From Hyphomicrobiales bacterium (lineage in GTDB: Bacteria; Pseudomonadota; Alphaproteobacteria; Rhizobiales; Rhizobiaceae), in assembly GCA_900473175.1 (NCBI GenBank), contig UCKM01000001.1, positions 62,001 through 126,000 on the forward strand: a stretch of 64,000 bases of DNA, written 5' to 3'. The translations under genes and the position numbers were made by a program. Positions 38,216 to 46,488 of this stretch are shown here, in pieces. Within the stretch, counting starts at the first letter, position 1. Each line of letters opens with the position of its first letter. Under the pieces are notes generated by a model. That model did not search any database. It saw only the letters and a list, made by a program, of their open reading frames with translations, and was not told where the DNA came from.

Positions 38216-40741
38216 CTATGCCTTCAACTCGCCCGCGCTTAAACTATGCAACAGCGTTTCGAGGGGCTGGGGACGATGGAACAGGAAACCTTGACCAAAA
38301 CCAACGCCAAGTGAACGGAGAATGCCGACAGCATCGGCATCTTCAATATGTTCGGCAACCACGTCCACACCAAGTTCGCGGGCGACCCCACCAATCGAAG
38401 CAACGACAGCCTGATTCAAGCGGCTGTTGGAAAGCTTCTCAATAAATGCGCCGTCGATCTTGATGCTGTCCACCTTGAAGTGATGCAGATAGCCAAATGA
38501 ACTCAGACCTGCGCCGAAATCATCAAGACTGATACGGCACCCCGCTGCTCGGGCTTCCTTGACGAAATGTTCAGCTGCCTCGTAGTTGTTGACCGCGGTT
38601 GTCTCGGTGATTTCGAATATGAGGCGCGAAGGGGCGATCTGGGTCCGCTCCATCGTCGATTGCAGGAATTCCCAAAGTGTCGGATCGCTGATCGTACTCG
38701 CCGACAGATTAATGGCGATAGCGACTTTTTCCATCGTCATCAGCTTGGGTCCATAGGTCTCAAGCGTGTGTTCGATGATCCAGCGATCGACAATCCCCAT
38801 GAGGCCGAAACGCTCGGCGGCTGGTATGAACTCCGTCGGCGCGATGATCTTGCCGTCGGTGCCGATCATCCGGGAAAGGATTTCGATATAGACCGTGTGT
38901 TCGGTGTTATCGGCGATTTGCCTTACCTGCTGCCCATAAATCTCCAGCCGGCCCTCAGATAGCGCTTCCAAAATTCCCGACGCGGCCTGGATGCTGGCCA
39001 GGTTTTGCCGTGCTGCCCCGGTATTGGCGTCGTAGATCGCCGATCTATTACGACCTTCCGCCTTGGCGGCGTAACAGGCGGCATCCGCGCGGGCGATGGT
39101 TTCGCTCAAGGTGAGCGCCGGATCATCAAGCACAGCAATGCCAATGCTGGCGCCGATTTCCTGCGTCTTTCCGTCCCAATGAAGCTTGACCTTGCGGATT
39201 TCGGCGATCAACCGTCCGGCAATTTCGTCGGCATCCTCAAATCGCGTGACTGCGATAAGAGCCGCGAATTCATCGCCCCCGAGCCGCCCGATGATCGCGT
39301 CGCGAGGGAGGGTTTCCTTCATGCTGGACGTTGCCAGTCTCAGCAAGGCGTCGCCGGCCGCATGGCCAAGCGTATCGTTGACCATTTTGAAGCGATCAAG
39401 ATCGATGTATAGCAAGGCGTGCCGGCCGACTACGTGCGGCCCCCCGATCACCCGCGAAGTCGCAAGCTCAAATGCCCTGCGATTGAGCAGTCCGGTCAGG
39501 GCGTCATGGGTCGCCGCATGAGAAAGCTCGCGCTGCAAATTGCGCGCATTGGTGACGTCCTGGACGACCAGGACCGAGCCGGTCACTGCGCCAGCTTGAT
39601 TGAAGATGGGCGAGGCAAGGTCACGTATCGACCGGCGTACCCCATCGCTGCGTATCACGACCGCGTTTTCCTCCCGGTCTACCGTCGACCTGCTTTCCAT
39701 CGCCCGCATTGTCGACGATGTGAGAACTCTCCCAGTTCCCTCATCGACAAGGCTCAGCGCGTCACTCACGGATGATCCAATGAGCTCTGCCGCACCGCGC
39801 ATCAATAGTTTTTCGGCGGCGGGATTGGCGAATGTCACCACGTCGTCGACGCTTGTGGTCAGAACAGCATCTCCGATGGACTGCAGCGTTACGCGATAAA
39901 GGTCTTTTTCCCTGGCGAGCGCTTCCTCGCTGAGAACCTGCTCCGTGATGTCCCATATGCTGCCCATCAGCATGGCCGGCATGCTTTCATGTCGAACAAG
40001 CCGGGCGAGGGCGAAGACATGTCGGACTTCCCCATCAGGTTTGATGATTCGGTAGCTCATCTTCATCGGTGCGCCGGTTTCATAGGTGGTTTCGATGGCG
40101 CGTTCCGCCATCGCGGCATCGTCAGGGTGCAACGATTTGTGCCATGTGGCCCGCGGCACTTCCTCTGGGCCAGGACCAATGCCGAATATCTCCCGCATCC
40201 GCCGATCCCATGACACCGTCTCGGTTTCAATATTGAAGTGCCAAAGACCAACTTGACCGGCATCGAGTGCCAACTGCACGCGCTCGTTCAATAGCATCAG
40301 TTGATGTTCGGCATTCTTCTGCTCAGAAATGTCAGTCTGGACACCAATCATCCGTGTCGGCTTACCTTCTGCGTCCCATTCAACGACGCGGCCGCGATCC
40401 AGCACCCAGACCCAATGCCCGTCCTTGTGGCGCAGCCTGAATTCCGTTTCGATCCGTGGAATCTCTCCAGCTATATGCCGCTCGCCGCTTTCAATCGAAC
40501 GCTGGCGATCATCAGGATGGATAAGAGCCAGCCACAAGTCACCGTTGTCGCCCAGTTCATCCTCCCGGTAGCCAAGCATCTTTTTCCATGTCGATGAATA
40601 GTAGCATTGTCCGGTGACGAGATTGGAATCCCATACCCCAAGACCGGCAGACTCCAATGCAAAACTCCACCGATTGGCCTCCGCGCTATCGGATGACTGG
40701 TAGGGCCGTGTGTGCAGGCGCATATTGCGAACGTCCGTCAT
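38216..40741 (-). CDS. PAS-PAS-PAS-GGDEF-EAL c-di-GMP signalling protein
   Basis: An 841-residue cytoplasmic signalling protein. Three PAS domains (about 20-145, 150-270, 285-400, the first two PAS_3 type with HPDD motifs) precede a GGDEF domain with intact RLGGDEFAAL near residue 489 and an EAL domain at about 575-830. In the EAL domain the signature is EIL rather than EAL, but FEITETTAVNN, DDFGAGLSSFGYL, SIKIDGAFI and QGFLF are conserved, so hydrolysis may be kept. Net synthase or phosphodiesterase activity cannot be told. It sits alone, upstream of a region with palindromes at 40805-40836. Confidence 0.92.
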   Translation of the reverse strand: MTDVRNMRLHTRPYQSSDSAEANRWSFALESAGLGVWDSNLVTGQCYYSSTWKKMLGYREDELGDNGDLWLALIHPDDRQRSIESGERHIAGEIPRIETEFRLRHKDGHWVWVLDRGRVVEWDAEGKPTRMIGVQTDISEQKNAEHQLMLLNERVQLALDAGQVGLWHFNIETETVSWDRRMREIFGIGPGPEEVPRATWHKSLHPDDAAMAERAIETTYETGAPMKMSYRIIKPDGEVRHVFALARLVRHESMPAMLMGSIWDITEQVLSEEALAREKDLYRVTLQSIGDAVLTTSVDDVVTFANPAAEKLLMRGAAELIGSSVSDALSLVDEGTGRVLTSSTMRAMESRSTVDREENAVVIRSDGVRRSIRDLASPIFNQAGAVTGSVLVVQDVTNARNLQRELSHAATHDALTGLLNRRAFELATSRVIGGPHVVGRHALLYIDLDRFKMVNDTLGHAAGDALLRLATSSMKETLPRDAIIGRLGGDEFAALIAVTRFEDADEIAGRLIAEIRKVKLHWDGKTQEIGASIGIAVLDDPALTLSETIARADAACYAAKAEGRNRSAIYDANTGAARQNLASIQAASGILEALSEGRLEIYGQQVRQIADNTEHTVYIEILSRMIGTDGKIIAPTEFIPAAERFGLMGIVDRWIIEHTLETYGPKLMTMEKVAIAINLSASTISDPTLWEFLQSTMERTQIAPSRLIFEITETTAVNNYEAAEHFVKEARAAGCRISLDDFGAGLSSFGYLHHFKVDSIKIDGAFIEKLSNSRLNQAVVASIGGVARELGVDVVAEHIEDADAVGILRSLGVGFGQGFLFHRPQPLETLLHSLSAGELKA

Positions 40742-40893
40742 GGCTGGAAGCTAGCACGGAAAGCGGCAAAATACAGTTAATGTCTTGTGGAACACATTAG
40801 TGGTATTGCAGTGCACAATTTTATTGCAATGCAACAAAAAGCGGCTATCTTATCGTAGTTGGGAGGAGCAATTGGTTGCAGAGGGTGACAACA

Positions 40894-41130
40894 ATGCTCC
40901 AAATCGTAATTCTGATCTGCTCGACAAGTCTTGCGCCTGCGGATTGTCAAAAGGACACTGCTCTCGACGTGATAGTGGGCCCGCAGGCGAGCAATCCGAT
41001 GATGTGCGGTATGCAGGGACAGGCCTACGTGGCAAGGACCGCTATTGTTGGCCGTTCGCCGGACGAATACATCAAGATAAGATGTTCGCCGAAAGCAACT
41101 ACAAAGGCAGTGGCTCTCGATCGGCAGTAG
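40894..41130 (+). CDS. Small secreted protein of unknown function
   Basis: A short protein of about 78 residues with a signal-peptide-like N-terminus (MLQIVILICSTSLAPADC) and a second pair of Cys (MMCGMQG, IKIRCSP) in the mature part. Similar small Cys-containing proteins are common in rhizobia but have no known role. GAGGGTG lies about 7 bases before ATG 40894; the frame opens at 40876 with a TTG. It is tail to tail with the SLT lipoprotein gene. Confidence 0.5.
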   Translation: MLQIVILICSTSLAPADCQKDTALDVIVGPQASNPMMCGMQGQAYVARTAIVGRSPDEYIKIRCSPKATTKAVALDRQ

Positions 41131-41145
41131 AACCAGACAGAAGTG

Positions 41146-41742
41146 TCATTGTTGGCCGCATGCCTGCATCTGGTTGCCGTAGCTGTAGGCCATCTCCGCA
41201 GTGCTGCGCGCAACCTGCTGCATGCTCGGATTGCTCTTCCAGTCGCCGCGTGCAAAGGCGACCTGGCCAAAATAATAGGCCAGATACAAGTGATAGGCAT
41301 CGTTGAGTTCGATACCGTTCTTCAAATGACTTTGACTGTGGTACCACCCGACAAAGTTGACCGCGTCGGCAAAATCATTCCTGTCTGCTGTGTACTTGCC
41401 CGTCTCGCGTTTGTACTGCGCCCACGTACCGTCCAACGCTTGCGAATAGCCGTAGGCACTTGACGGCCGTTTCCACGGAATGAAGCCGAGCAATTTGGTA
41501 CGGGGCGGACGTGAACGGGCATTGTAGCCCGATTCCTTGCGGATCGTGGCCATCAGGATCGGCACCGGGACCCCGTATTCTTGCTCGGTCTTCTTCGCTG
41601 CGTCGTACCAATTGTCGAACCAGCCATCCCTCTGCTCGAAAACGGCACAAACGTTGTTGATGCGGCTTGGTGCCGAAGCGCAGCCTGTGAGCCCCAGCAG
41701 CAAAGCTGCCGCCATGAAGTGGAAAGGTCTGGTCCTCAGCAT
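41146..41742 (-). CDS. SLT-domain lipoprotein, probable lytic transglycosylase
   Basis: A 198-residue lipoprotein. The signal peptide ends in the lipobox LLGLTGC, so Cys21 is probably lipidated. The following SLT fold has the catalytic Glu70 in ATIRKESGYN and the SAYGYSQALDGTWAQY block, which is typical of lytic transglycosylases that cut peptidoglycan. A Cys pair in the mature part (NNVC, QACGQ) may form a disulfide. It is monocistronic here. Similar lipoproteins are often annotated only as hypothetical. Confidence 0.85.
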   Translation of the reverse strand: MLRTRPFHFMAAALLLGLTGCASAPSRINNVCAVFEQRDGWFDNWYDAAKKTEQEYGVPVPILMATIRKESGYNARSRPPRTKLLGFIPWKRPSSAYGYSQALDGTWAQYKRETGKYTADRNDFADAVNFVGWYHSQSHLKNGIELNDAYHLYLAYYFGQVAFARGDWKSNPSMQQVARSTAEMAYSYGNQMQACGQQ

Positions 41743-41892
41743 GTTGGGTCATATACGGCCCAAAGGTTAAGAGTCTTTTGACGAAATGCGCGCGCTGGCG
41801 CATCACCGCGAATTCATCTACGATGCGAGAAACGATGACATGCGACTGAACACAATGTGACCTGACATCTTCATTGAAGTCGGAGGGGTGAA

Positions 41893-44427
41893 GTGGTGCT
41901 TTCGTTCGTTGAGATCTTCCGGAACGAACTCGAAGTCATTAACTACCGCCGCCGAGCGATCCAGGATGGAATGGTTGCCGCTGCGCGGGCCAGCACGCGC
42001 CGCGGCAGGTTCGACGGCTTCCAGCCCGATGTCGAGCGCCCTGCGGCAAGGCTTGAAACGCCGTACTTCATCACCCCGCGCATAGACGCCACCCTTCAGA
42101 ATGATGAGGAGACGGGGCGCGAGACAATCCGCACGACGGAAGGCAGCAACCTTGTTGGGCTGGCTCTTTCGGGCGGCGGAATCCGCTCCGCATGTTTTTC
42201 GCTCGGGATATTGCAGGGGCTCGATTCCCTTGCGCATCGCAACGAACCGAATGTCCTTGATGCTTTCGACTATATTTCCGCCGTATCGGGCGGAGGCTAT
42301 ATCGCGACTTCGCTTGTCGCGGGTCTGATGCAGGAAAACGCCACGTTTCCCTTTGACAGCCGGCTCGACGAGCAAGAGGCGGCGGAGACGCAGCACTTGC
42401 GCGATTTTTCGAATTTCTTGGCCCCGAACGGAATCATCGACTATCTGGTGAGCTTTGCGATCGTGTTGCGCGGCCTTCTGGTCAATTTCGTGATCGTCCT
42501 GCCACTCCTGCTTGTGCTTGCGGCGGTAACGGTCGCGCTGTATCCGAACCCCGTTCTGCAGAAATCCTTTGCGCTGACCTTCTATTTCGCTGGCGCTGCC
42601 GTGGTCCTCATGGTCGCCAGCGCCATCTATATGTCGCTTTGGAGTAACTCGCTCAAATCCCGCGAAATCCTGCGGTTGTTTCTTGGCTTCATTCTGGCGC
42701 TTGTCGCGTTGGCAGCAGTCTTTCAACTGCAGCCCTATATCCTCGCCAATATGATCGTGGCTTCAAAAGCGTCGGTGGCTTCGAGCGAGCCTGGCACGCC
42801 TGCGCAGATCCTTCTGCAACTGTTGACTTCTGTCGTGCCGGTAATCAAACCTGCCAGCGGCGAGAACCTGTTCGATTTTCTCCCAAAACTCATAGCCTTC
42901 CTGACCCCGGCTGCTACCATCCTGATTGCGGTCTCCCAGAAACTTGCAAATGTGGCAAAGGCATCAGTCGGGGAAGCGACATGGACGGCCATGCTCAAGA
43001 AATATGCGAGCCGTCTTGCCCTCTATCTTGCAGCGGTGATTGTCCCCTTGCTGCTGTGGATCACCTATATTTACCTCTGCTACTGGGCAATCGAGAACTA
43101 TGCACATCATCGCTGTGCCGAGGGCACCACGCGCTGGCTGCGATTGATTACAATGTGCGATTGGAGTTCATTGGCAATCTATTTTATCGTCGCGGCGATC
43201 CTTGTTGTAGTGACGCTGTTCATCGGGCCCAACACCAATTCCCTGCACAAGCTCTATCGCGATCGCTTGAGCCGGGCTTTCCTGTTTGAACGCGCACATA
43301 TTGGCACGCGAAATGCCAAGAGCGACGTCGATACATGGACGTTCTCGTCGTTGAAGCCGCGTGATGAGGAGAGGGATACGTGGATTCCGTCGGCGGCCTA
43401 TGCGCCTTATCTGTTAACGAACACGGCGATCAATCTCGAAGGTTCGGAAGACTTGAACAAACGCGGTCGCAACGCGGATACCTTCATCTTCAGTCCCTTG
43501 CATGTCGGTAGTTGGTGGACGGGCTATGTGCCAACCAAGCATATCGAATCGGCCGTGCCAGATCTCAGCCTCGCGACCGCCATGGCGATCTCCGGGGCGG
43601 CCGCCTCGGCCAACATGGGCCGCAATACAATCAAGGTTCTTACTTTCAGCCTGTCGCTTCTCAATATCCGCCTGGGCTACTGGCTGGCAAATCCCGCACG
43701 ACTTGCGGCTTTCCGCGAGAGGTGGAAGCGTTGGCAAGCCAATCTTGGCAGCTGGTTTTTTGCCATGGAAACGTTCGGCCTGTTGAACGAGAAGCGGCTC
43801 AATGTCTATCTGACCGATGGCGGCCACATCGAGAACCTCGGCATATACGAGCTCTTGCGCCGCCGCTGCAAGGTGATCATAGCTGTAGATGCGGAAGCAG
43901 ACCCGAACATGACTTTCCCGGCACTCGTCAATCTCGAAGTGATGGCGCGCATCGACCTTGGTGTCCGGATCGAGCTGCCATGGCAGGCGCTTCAGAGCGG
44001 CGCAATCGGTGTTACATCCTCCGCACTTTATGGGCCGAAGGGATTGCCCGGCGCACGTGGGCCGCATGCGGCCATAGGCACGATCAAATATGATGACGCG
44101 AAGGGTATCTTAATCTACATCAAGTCGTCGCTGAGTGGCGACGAGAACGATTACATTCTTGATTATAAGCGTCACAACGCGGCGTTCCCGCATGAGACCA
44201 CGGTCGACCAGTTTTTCAGCGAAGAGCAATTCGAGGCCTACCGCGCCCTGGGCTTTCATGCCGCGCGTGGACTCTTTGCCGGCACCGACGACTTTGCCAA
44301 GCCGAGTTCGCCACCTCCCAATTGGGAAGCCGAGCTTTGCTCTGCTCTTGAATTGCTCAATATTCCACTTGCGATGCGGACCGCAATTTTGGCCCATTTA
44401 TCGGCTGCGACAAACCCCGATGAATGA
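41893..44427 (+). CDS. Membrane-embedded patatin-like phospholipase
   Basis: An 844-residue protein combining a patatin-like lipase with a membrane domain. GGGIR at 94-98 is the oxyanion element and SAVSGGGYIA around Ser132 the nucleophile elbow, whose leading Gly is replaced. DGGHIENLG near residue 641 gives the catalytic Asp. About six membrane segments lie between residues 185 and 430, splitting the two halves of the catalytic domain. Patatins release fatty acids from lipids. Start is GTG 41893 (or 41896) with GGAGGGG just upstream. It points toward the ThDP and dioxygenase genes, which suggests it supplies their substrate. Confidence 0.85.
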   Translation: MVLSFVEIFRNELEVINYRRRAIQDGMVAAARASTRRGRFDGFQPDVERPAARLETPYFITPRIDATLQNDEETGRETIRTTEGSNLVGLALSGGGIRSACFSLGILQGLDSLAHRNEPNVLDAFDYISAVSGGGYIATSLVAGLMQENATFPFDSRLDEQEAAETQHLRDFSNFLAPNGIIDYLVSFAIVLRGLLVNFVIVLPLLLVLAAVTVALYPNPVLQKSFALTFYFAGAAVVLMVASAIYMSLWSNSLKSREILRLFLGFILALVALAAVFQLQPYILANMIVASKASVASSEPGTPAQILLQLLTSVVPVIKPASGENLFDFLPKLIAFLTPAATILIAVSQKLANVAKASVGEATWTAMLKKYASRLALYLAAVIVPLLLWITYIYLCYWAIENYAHHRCAEGTTRWLRLITMCDWSSLAIYFIVAAILVVVTLFIGPNTNSLHKLYRDRLSRAFLFERAHIGTRNAKSDVDTWTFSSLKPRDEERDTWIPSAAYAPYLLTNTAINLEGSEDLNKRGRNADTFIFSPLHVGSWWTGYVPTKHIESAVPDLSLATAMAISGAAASANMGRNTIKVLTFSLSLLNIRLGYWLANPARLAAFRERWKRWQANLGSWFFAMETFGLLNEKRLNVYLTDGGHIENLGIYELLRRRCKVIIAVDAEADPNMTFPALVNLEVMARIDLGVRIELPWQALQSGAIGVTSSALYGPKGLPGARGPHAAIGTIKYDDAKGILIYIKSSLSGDENDYILDYKRHNAAFPHETTVDQFFSEEQFEAYRALGFHAARGLFAGTDDFAKPSSPPPNWEAELCSALELLNIPLAMRTAILAHLSAATNPDE

Positions 44428-44726
44428 TCGCTGGTTGCTGCCCGGAATGAATGGGTGCCGATCAAATTATCTCCAAATTTGGCACTAATCCCTATGGGCG
44501 AAGAACGTCTAAGTTCATCCGAAGAGATTGCAAGTCATTGAAAGGATGGTATGATATTTTGTGGGTCTGGTCCGCTGAAAGACAGCATTTATTGACGCTC
44601 GTGCACGACAAGTTCTGCCGGAAATACGATCTGTAATGTAAAGCCACCACGTTCGAGCGAGGCCGATGCCTCGCCGCCAAGTATTTGTTGTGTGGGCACC
44701 TACCTCGCAACCGGAGAGCACTCGCA
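44428..44726 (+). promoter_or_regulatory. Intergenic region with candidate promoter before the ThDP/dioxygenase genes
   Basis: About 299 bases without a convincing gene. TTGCAA (44528-44533) and TATGAT (44550-44555) are separated by 16 bases, a plausible sigma-70 promoter for the downstream genes. A stem-loop follows at 44657-44674. GGAGAG precedes the start at 44727. Confidence 0.4.
44657..44674 (+). other. Stem-loop in the leader of the ThDP enzyme gene
   Basis: GCGAGGC-CGAT-GCCTCGC makes a perfect 7-base stem with a 4-base loop. No T-run follows, so it is more likely a leader hairpin than a terminator. It lies about 100 bases after the candidate promoter and 50 bases before the start codon. 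Confidence 0.5.
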
Positions 44727-46436
44727 ATGAGGATCTACGAGGCGATCGTTAAGGCATTGGAGGGAGTTGGCGTTGGCGCGGCATTTGGCGGGGCTGGCGA
44801 AAATGCGGCCGGCTTGATGATTGCGCTCAAGCACTCGAAGTCGATCAAACCGGTGATCACGCGCCACGAACAGGCTGCCGCCTTCATGGCCTGCGGTTAC
44901 GCCATGTTTTCAGGGCGTCTTGGCGTTTGCTTCGCCACTGCAGGCCCCGGTGCGTTCAATCTCTTTTCGGGCTTGGCCGTCGCCATGTCAGACTCCTATC
45001 CCGTACTGGCAATATCGGGGTTTTCATCGCTCGAATGGAGGGGAAAGGGGGCGTTGAACGAGACGTCCGGGCTAAGTCGCACACCCGATTCTCAAGTCAT
45101 GTTCTCTGCAACGACGAAGAAGTCATTTCTCCTTTATGACGCCGACAACGCTTGCGATGTTGTGGAAGAGGCCGTCAATCTTGCCTTTGAGGGCCGCCCT
45201 GGTCCCGTCCATATCCACGTTCCCTATAACCTCACGCATCAGGGGGTATCGGTCCGCAACTACCGGGACGTTGACCTGCGCATAAAGCCGGTGGTGCCAG
45301 ACCCTGCCAGAGTCGATGATATTGGCGACCTTCTGGTGGAGGCGCTCTCAAAGGGACAGAAAATCTTGGCCTTGGTCGGGTTTGGAGCTGTCCTAAGCAA
45401 TGCCGGTCCGGCGTTGAAACAATTGTTCGAGCGCTATCAGATACCCTTCGTCACAACGCTGGATGGCAAGGGCATCATCGAGGAGGGGCATCCGCTGGCA
45501 ATCGGCGTGTTCTGCGACAGTGGTCACAAGGCAGCGCGGGAGGCTTTCCAGGCGGCCGAGATCATCCTTGCGATCGGCAACTCGTTTGCCCAACATGCGA
45601 CGTTCAATTTTCGCGAGGACCTGCTGCGAAACAAGAAGCTCATTCACATCAATATCGATCGCGGCGAGATCGATAAGGTCTACAAGTCCGATGCCGCTAT
45701 CGTTGCGGACGCAACCCTCGCCGTAACGGCATTGCTCGACAGGATGTCCGCCGTCCTTGAGCCGCTGCCCAAACGGTCCTTCAAACGCTACGATTACGGA
45801 TCAGACAAGATCCACGATGTGATCGGCAAGCTCCACCCCGGCCAGATGGCGCAGGCCTTGTCGCGGCGTCTCCCGGACGATGCGATCGTATTGGCCGATG
45901 CTGGGGCTCATCTGACATGGCTCGGATATTACATGGAGCTCAAGGAGGGCCAGCATTTCAGGAAGCCCGGTGGCTTTGGTCCGATGGCCGGGAGCGTCAA
46001 CGGAGCGCTCGGCGTGAAATGTGCGCATCCGGAAAAGACTGTCATCGTGGGCTGCGGCGACGGGTGTTATCTTCTCTCGGGATTTGAGCTGTTGACAGCA
46101 GTCCAGTACGATATCCCGGTGATCTGGATCATCTTCAACGACAACCAGTTCAAACTCATCAAGATCTACCAACTCTCGACATACAAGGAGTCCGGCCTCG
46201 TCGAGTTTGAGAATCCGGATTACGTCGCCTATGCAAAGGCTTGCGGTGCCCATGGCTATCGTGTCGACACGCTGGAGGAATTCGAGGCGGCGTTCGATAA
46301 GGCCCTTAAGCTCAACGAGCCGGTGATCATCGACGCTCATATCTCTCGCATGGAGATACCGCACTATAGCTCATCACCAGAGGGAGTCTTGGCCGGTCTC
46401 GTCGAAAGGCTTGAGGCCAGGGTTCGTTCGAACTGA
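44727..46436 (+). CDS. Thiamine-diphosphate-dependent enzyme (acetolactate synthase-like)
   Basis: A 569-residue ThDP enzyme of the acetolactate synthase/benzoylformate decarboxylase superfamily. Glu48 in ITRHEQAAAF activates the cofactor, and the ThDP/Mg motif GCGDGCYLLSGFELL with NDNQF lies at about 442-475. The three domains (PYR, central, PP) are complete. The true reaction is not set by sequence: acetolactate synthase, 2-hydroxyacyl-CoA lyase or a decarboxylase are possible. ATG 44727 has GGAGAG 8 bases upstream. The dioxygenase-fusion gene follows 52 bases later, so co-transcription is likely. Confidence 0.85.
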   Translation: MRIYEAIVKALEGVGVGAAFGGAGENAAGLMIALKHSKSIKPVITRHEQAAAFMACGYAMFSGRLGVCFATAGPGAFNLFSGLAVAMSDSYPVLAISGFSSLEWRGKGALNETSGLSRTPDSQVMFSATTKKSFLLYDADNACDVVEEAVNLAFEGRPGPVHIHVPYNLTHQGVSVRNYRDVDLRIKPVVPDPARVDDIGDLLVEALSKGQKILALVGFGAVLSNAGPALKQLFERYQIPFVTTLDGKGIIEEGHPLAIGVFCDSGHKAAREAFQAAEIILAIGNSFAQHATFNFREDLLRNKKLIHINIDRGEIDKVYKSDAAIVADATLAVTALLDRMSAVLEPLPKRSFKRYDYGSDKIHDVIGKLHPGQMAQALSRRLPDDAIVLADAGAHLTWLGYYMELKEGQHFRKPGGFGPMAGSVNGALGVKCAHPEKTVIVGCGDGCYLLSGFELLTAVQYDIPVIWIIFNDNQFKLIKIYQLSTYKESGLVEFENPDYVAYAKACGAHGYRVDTLEEFEAAFDKALKLNEPVIIDAHISRMEIPHYSSSPEGVLAGLVERLEARVRSN

Positions 46437-46488
46437 AAGACTGCGCATTTTTCTGATCATTGCGTGCTGCAATTGGGGAAGCAAAAAA

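Noticed and set aside
37389-44502. The 14-mer GCCCATAGGGATTA near 37390 and its complement near 44485
   Set aside because: A 14-base match, in either orientation, is expected by chance several times in 64 kb, and the flanks do not match.
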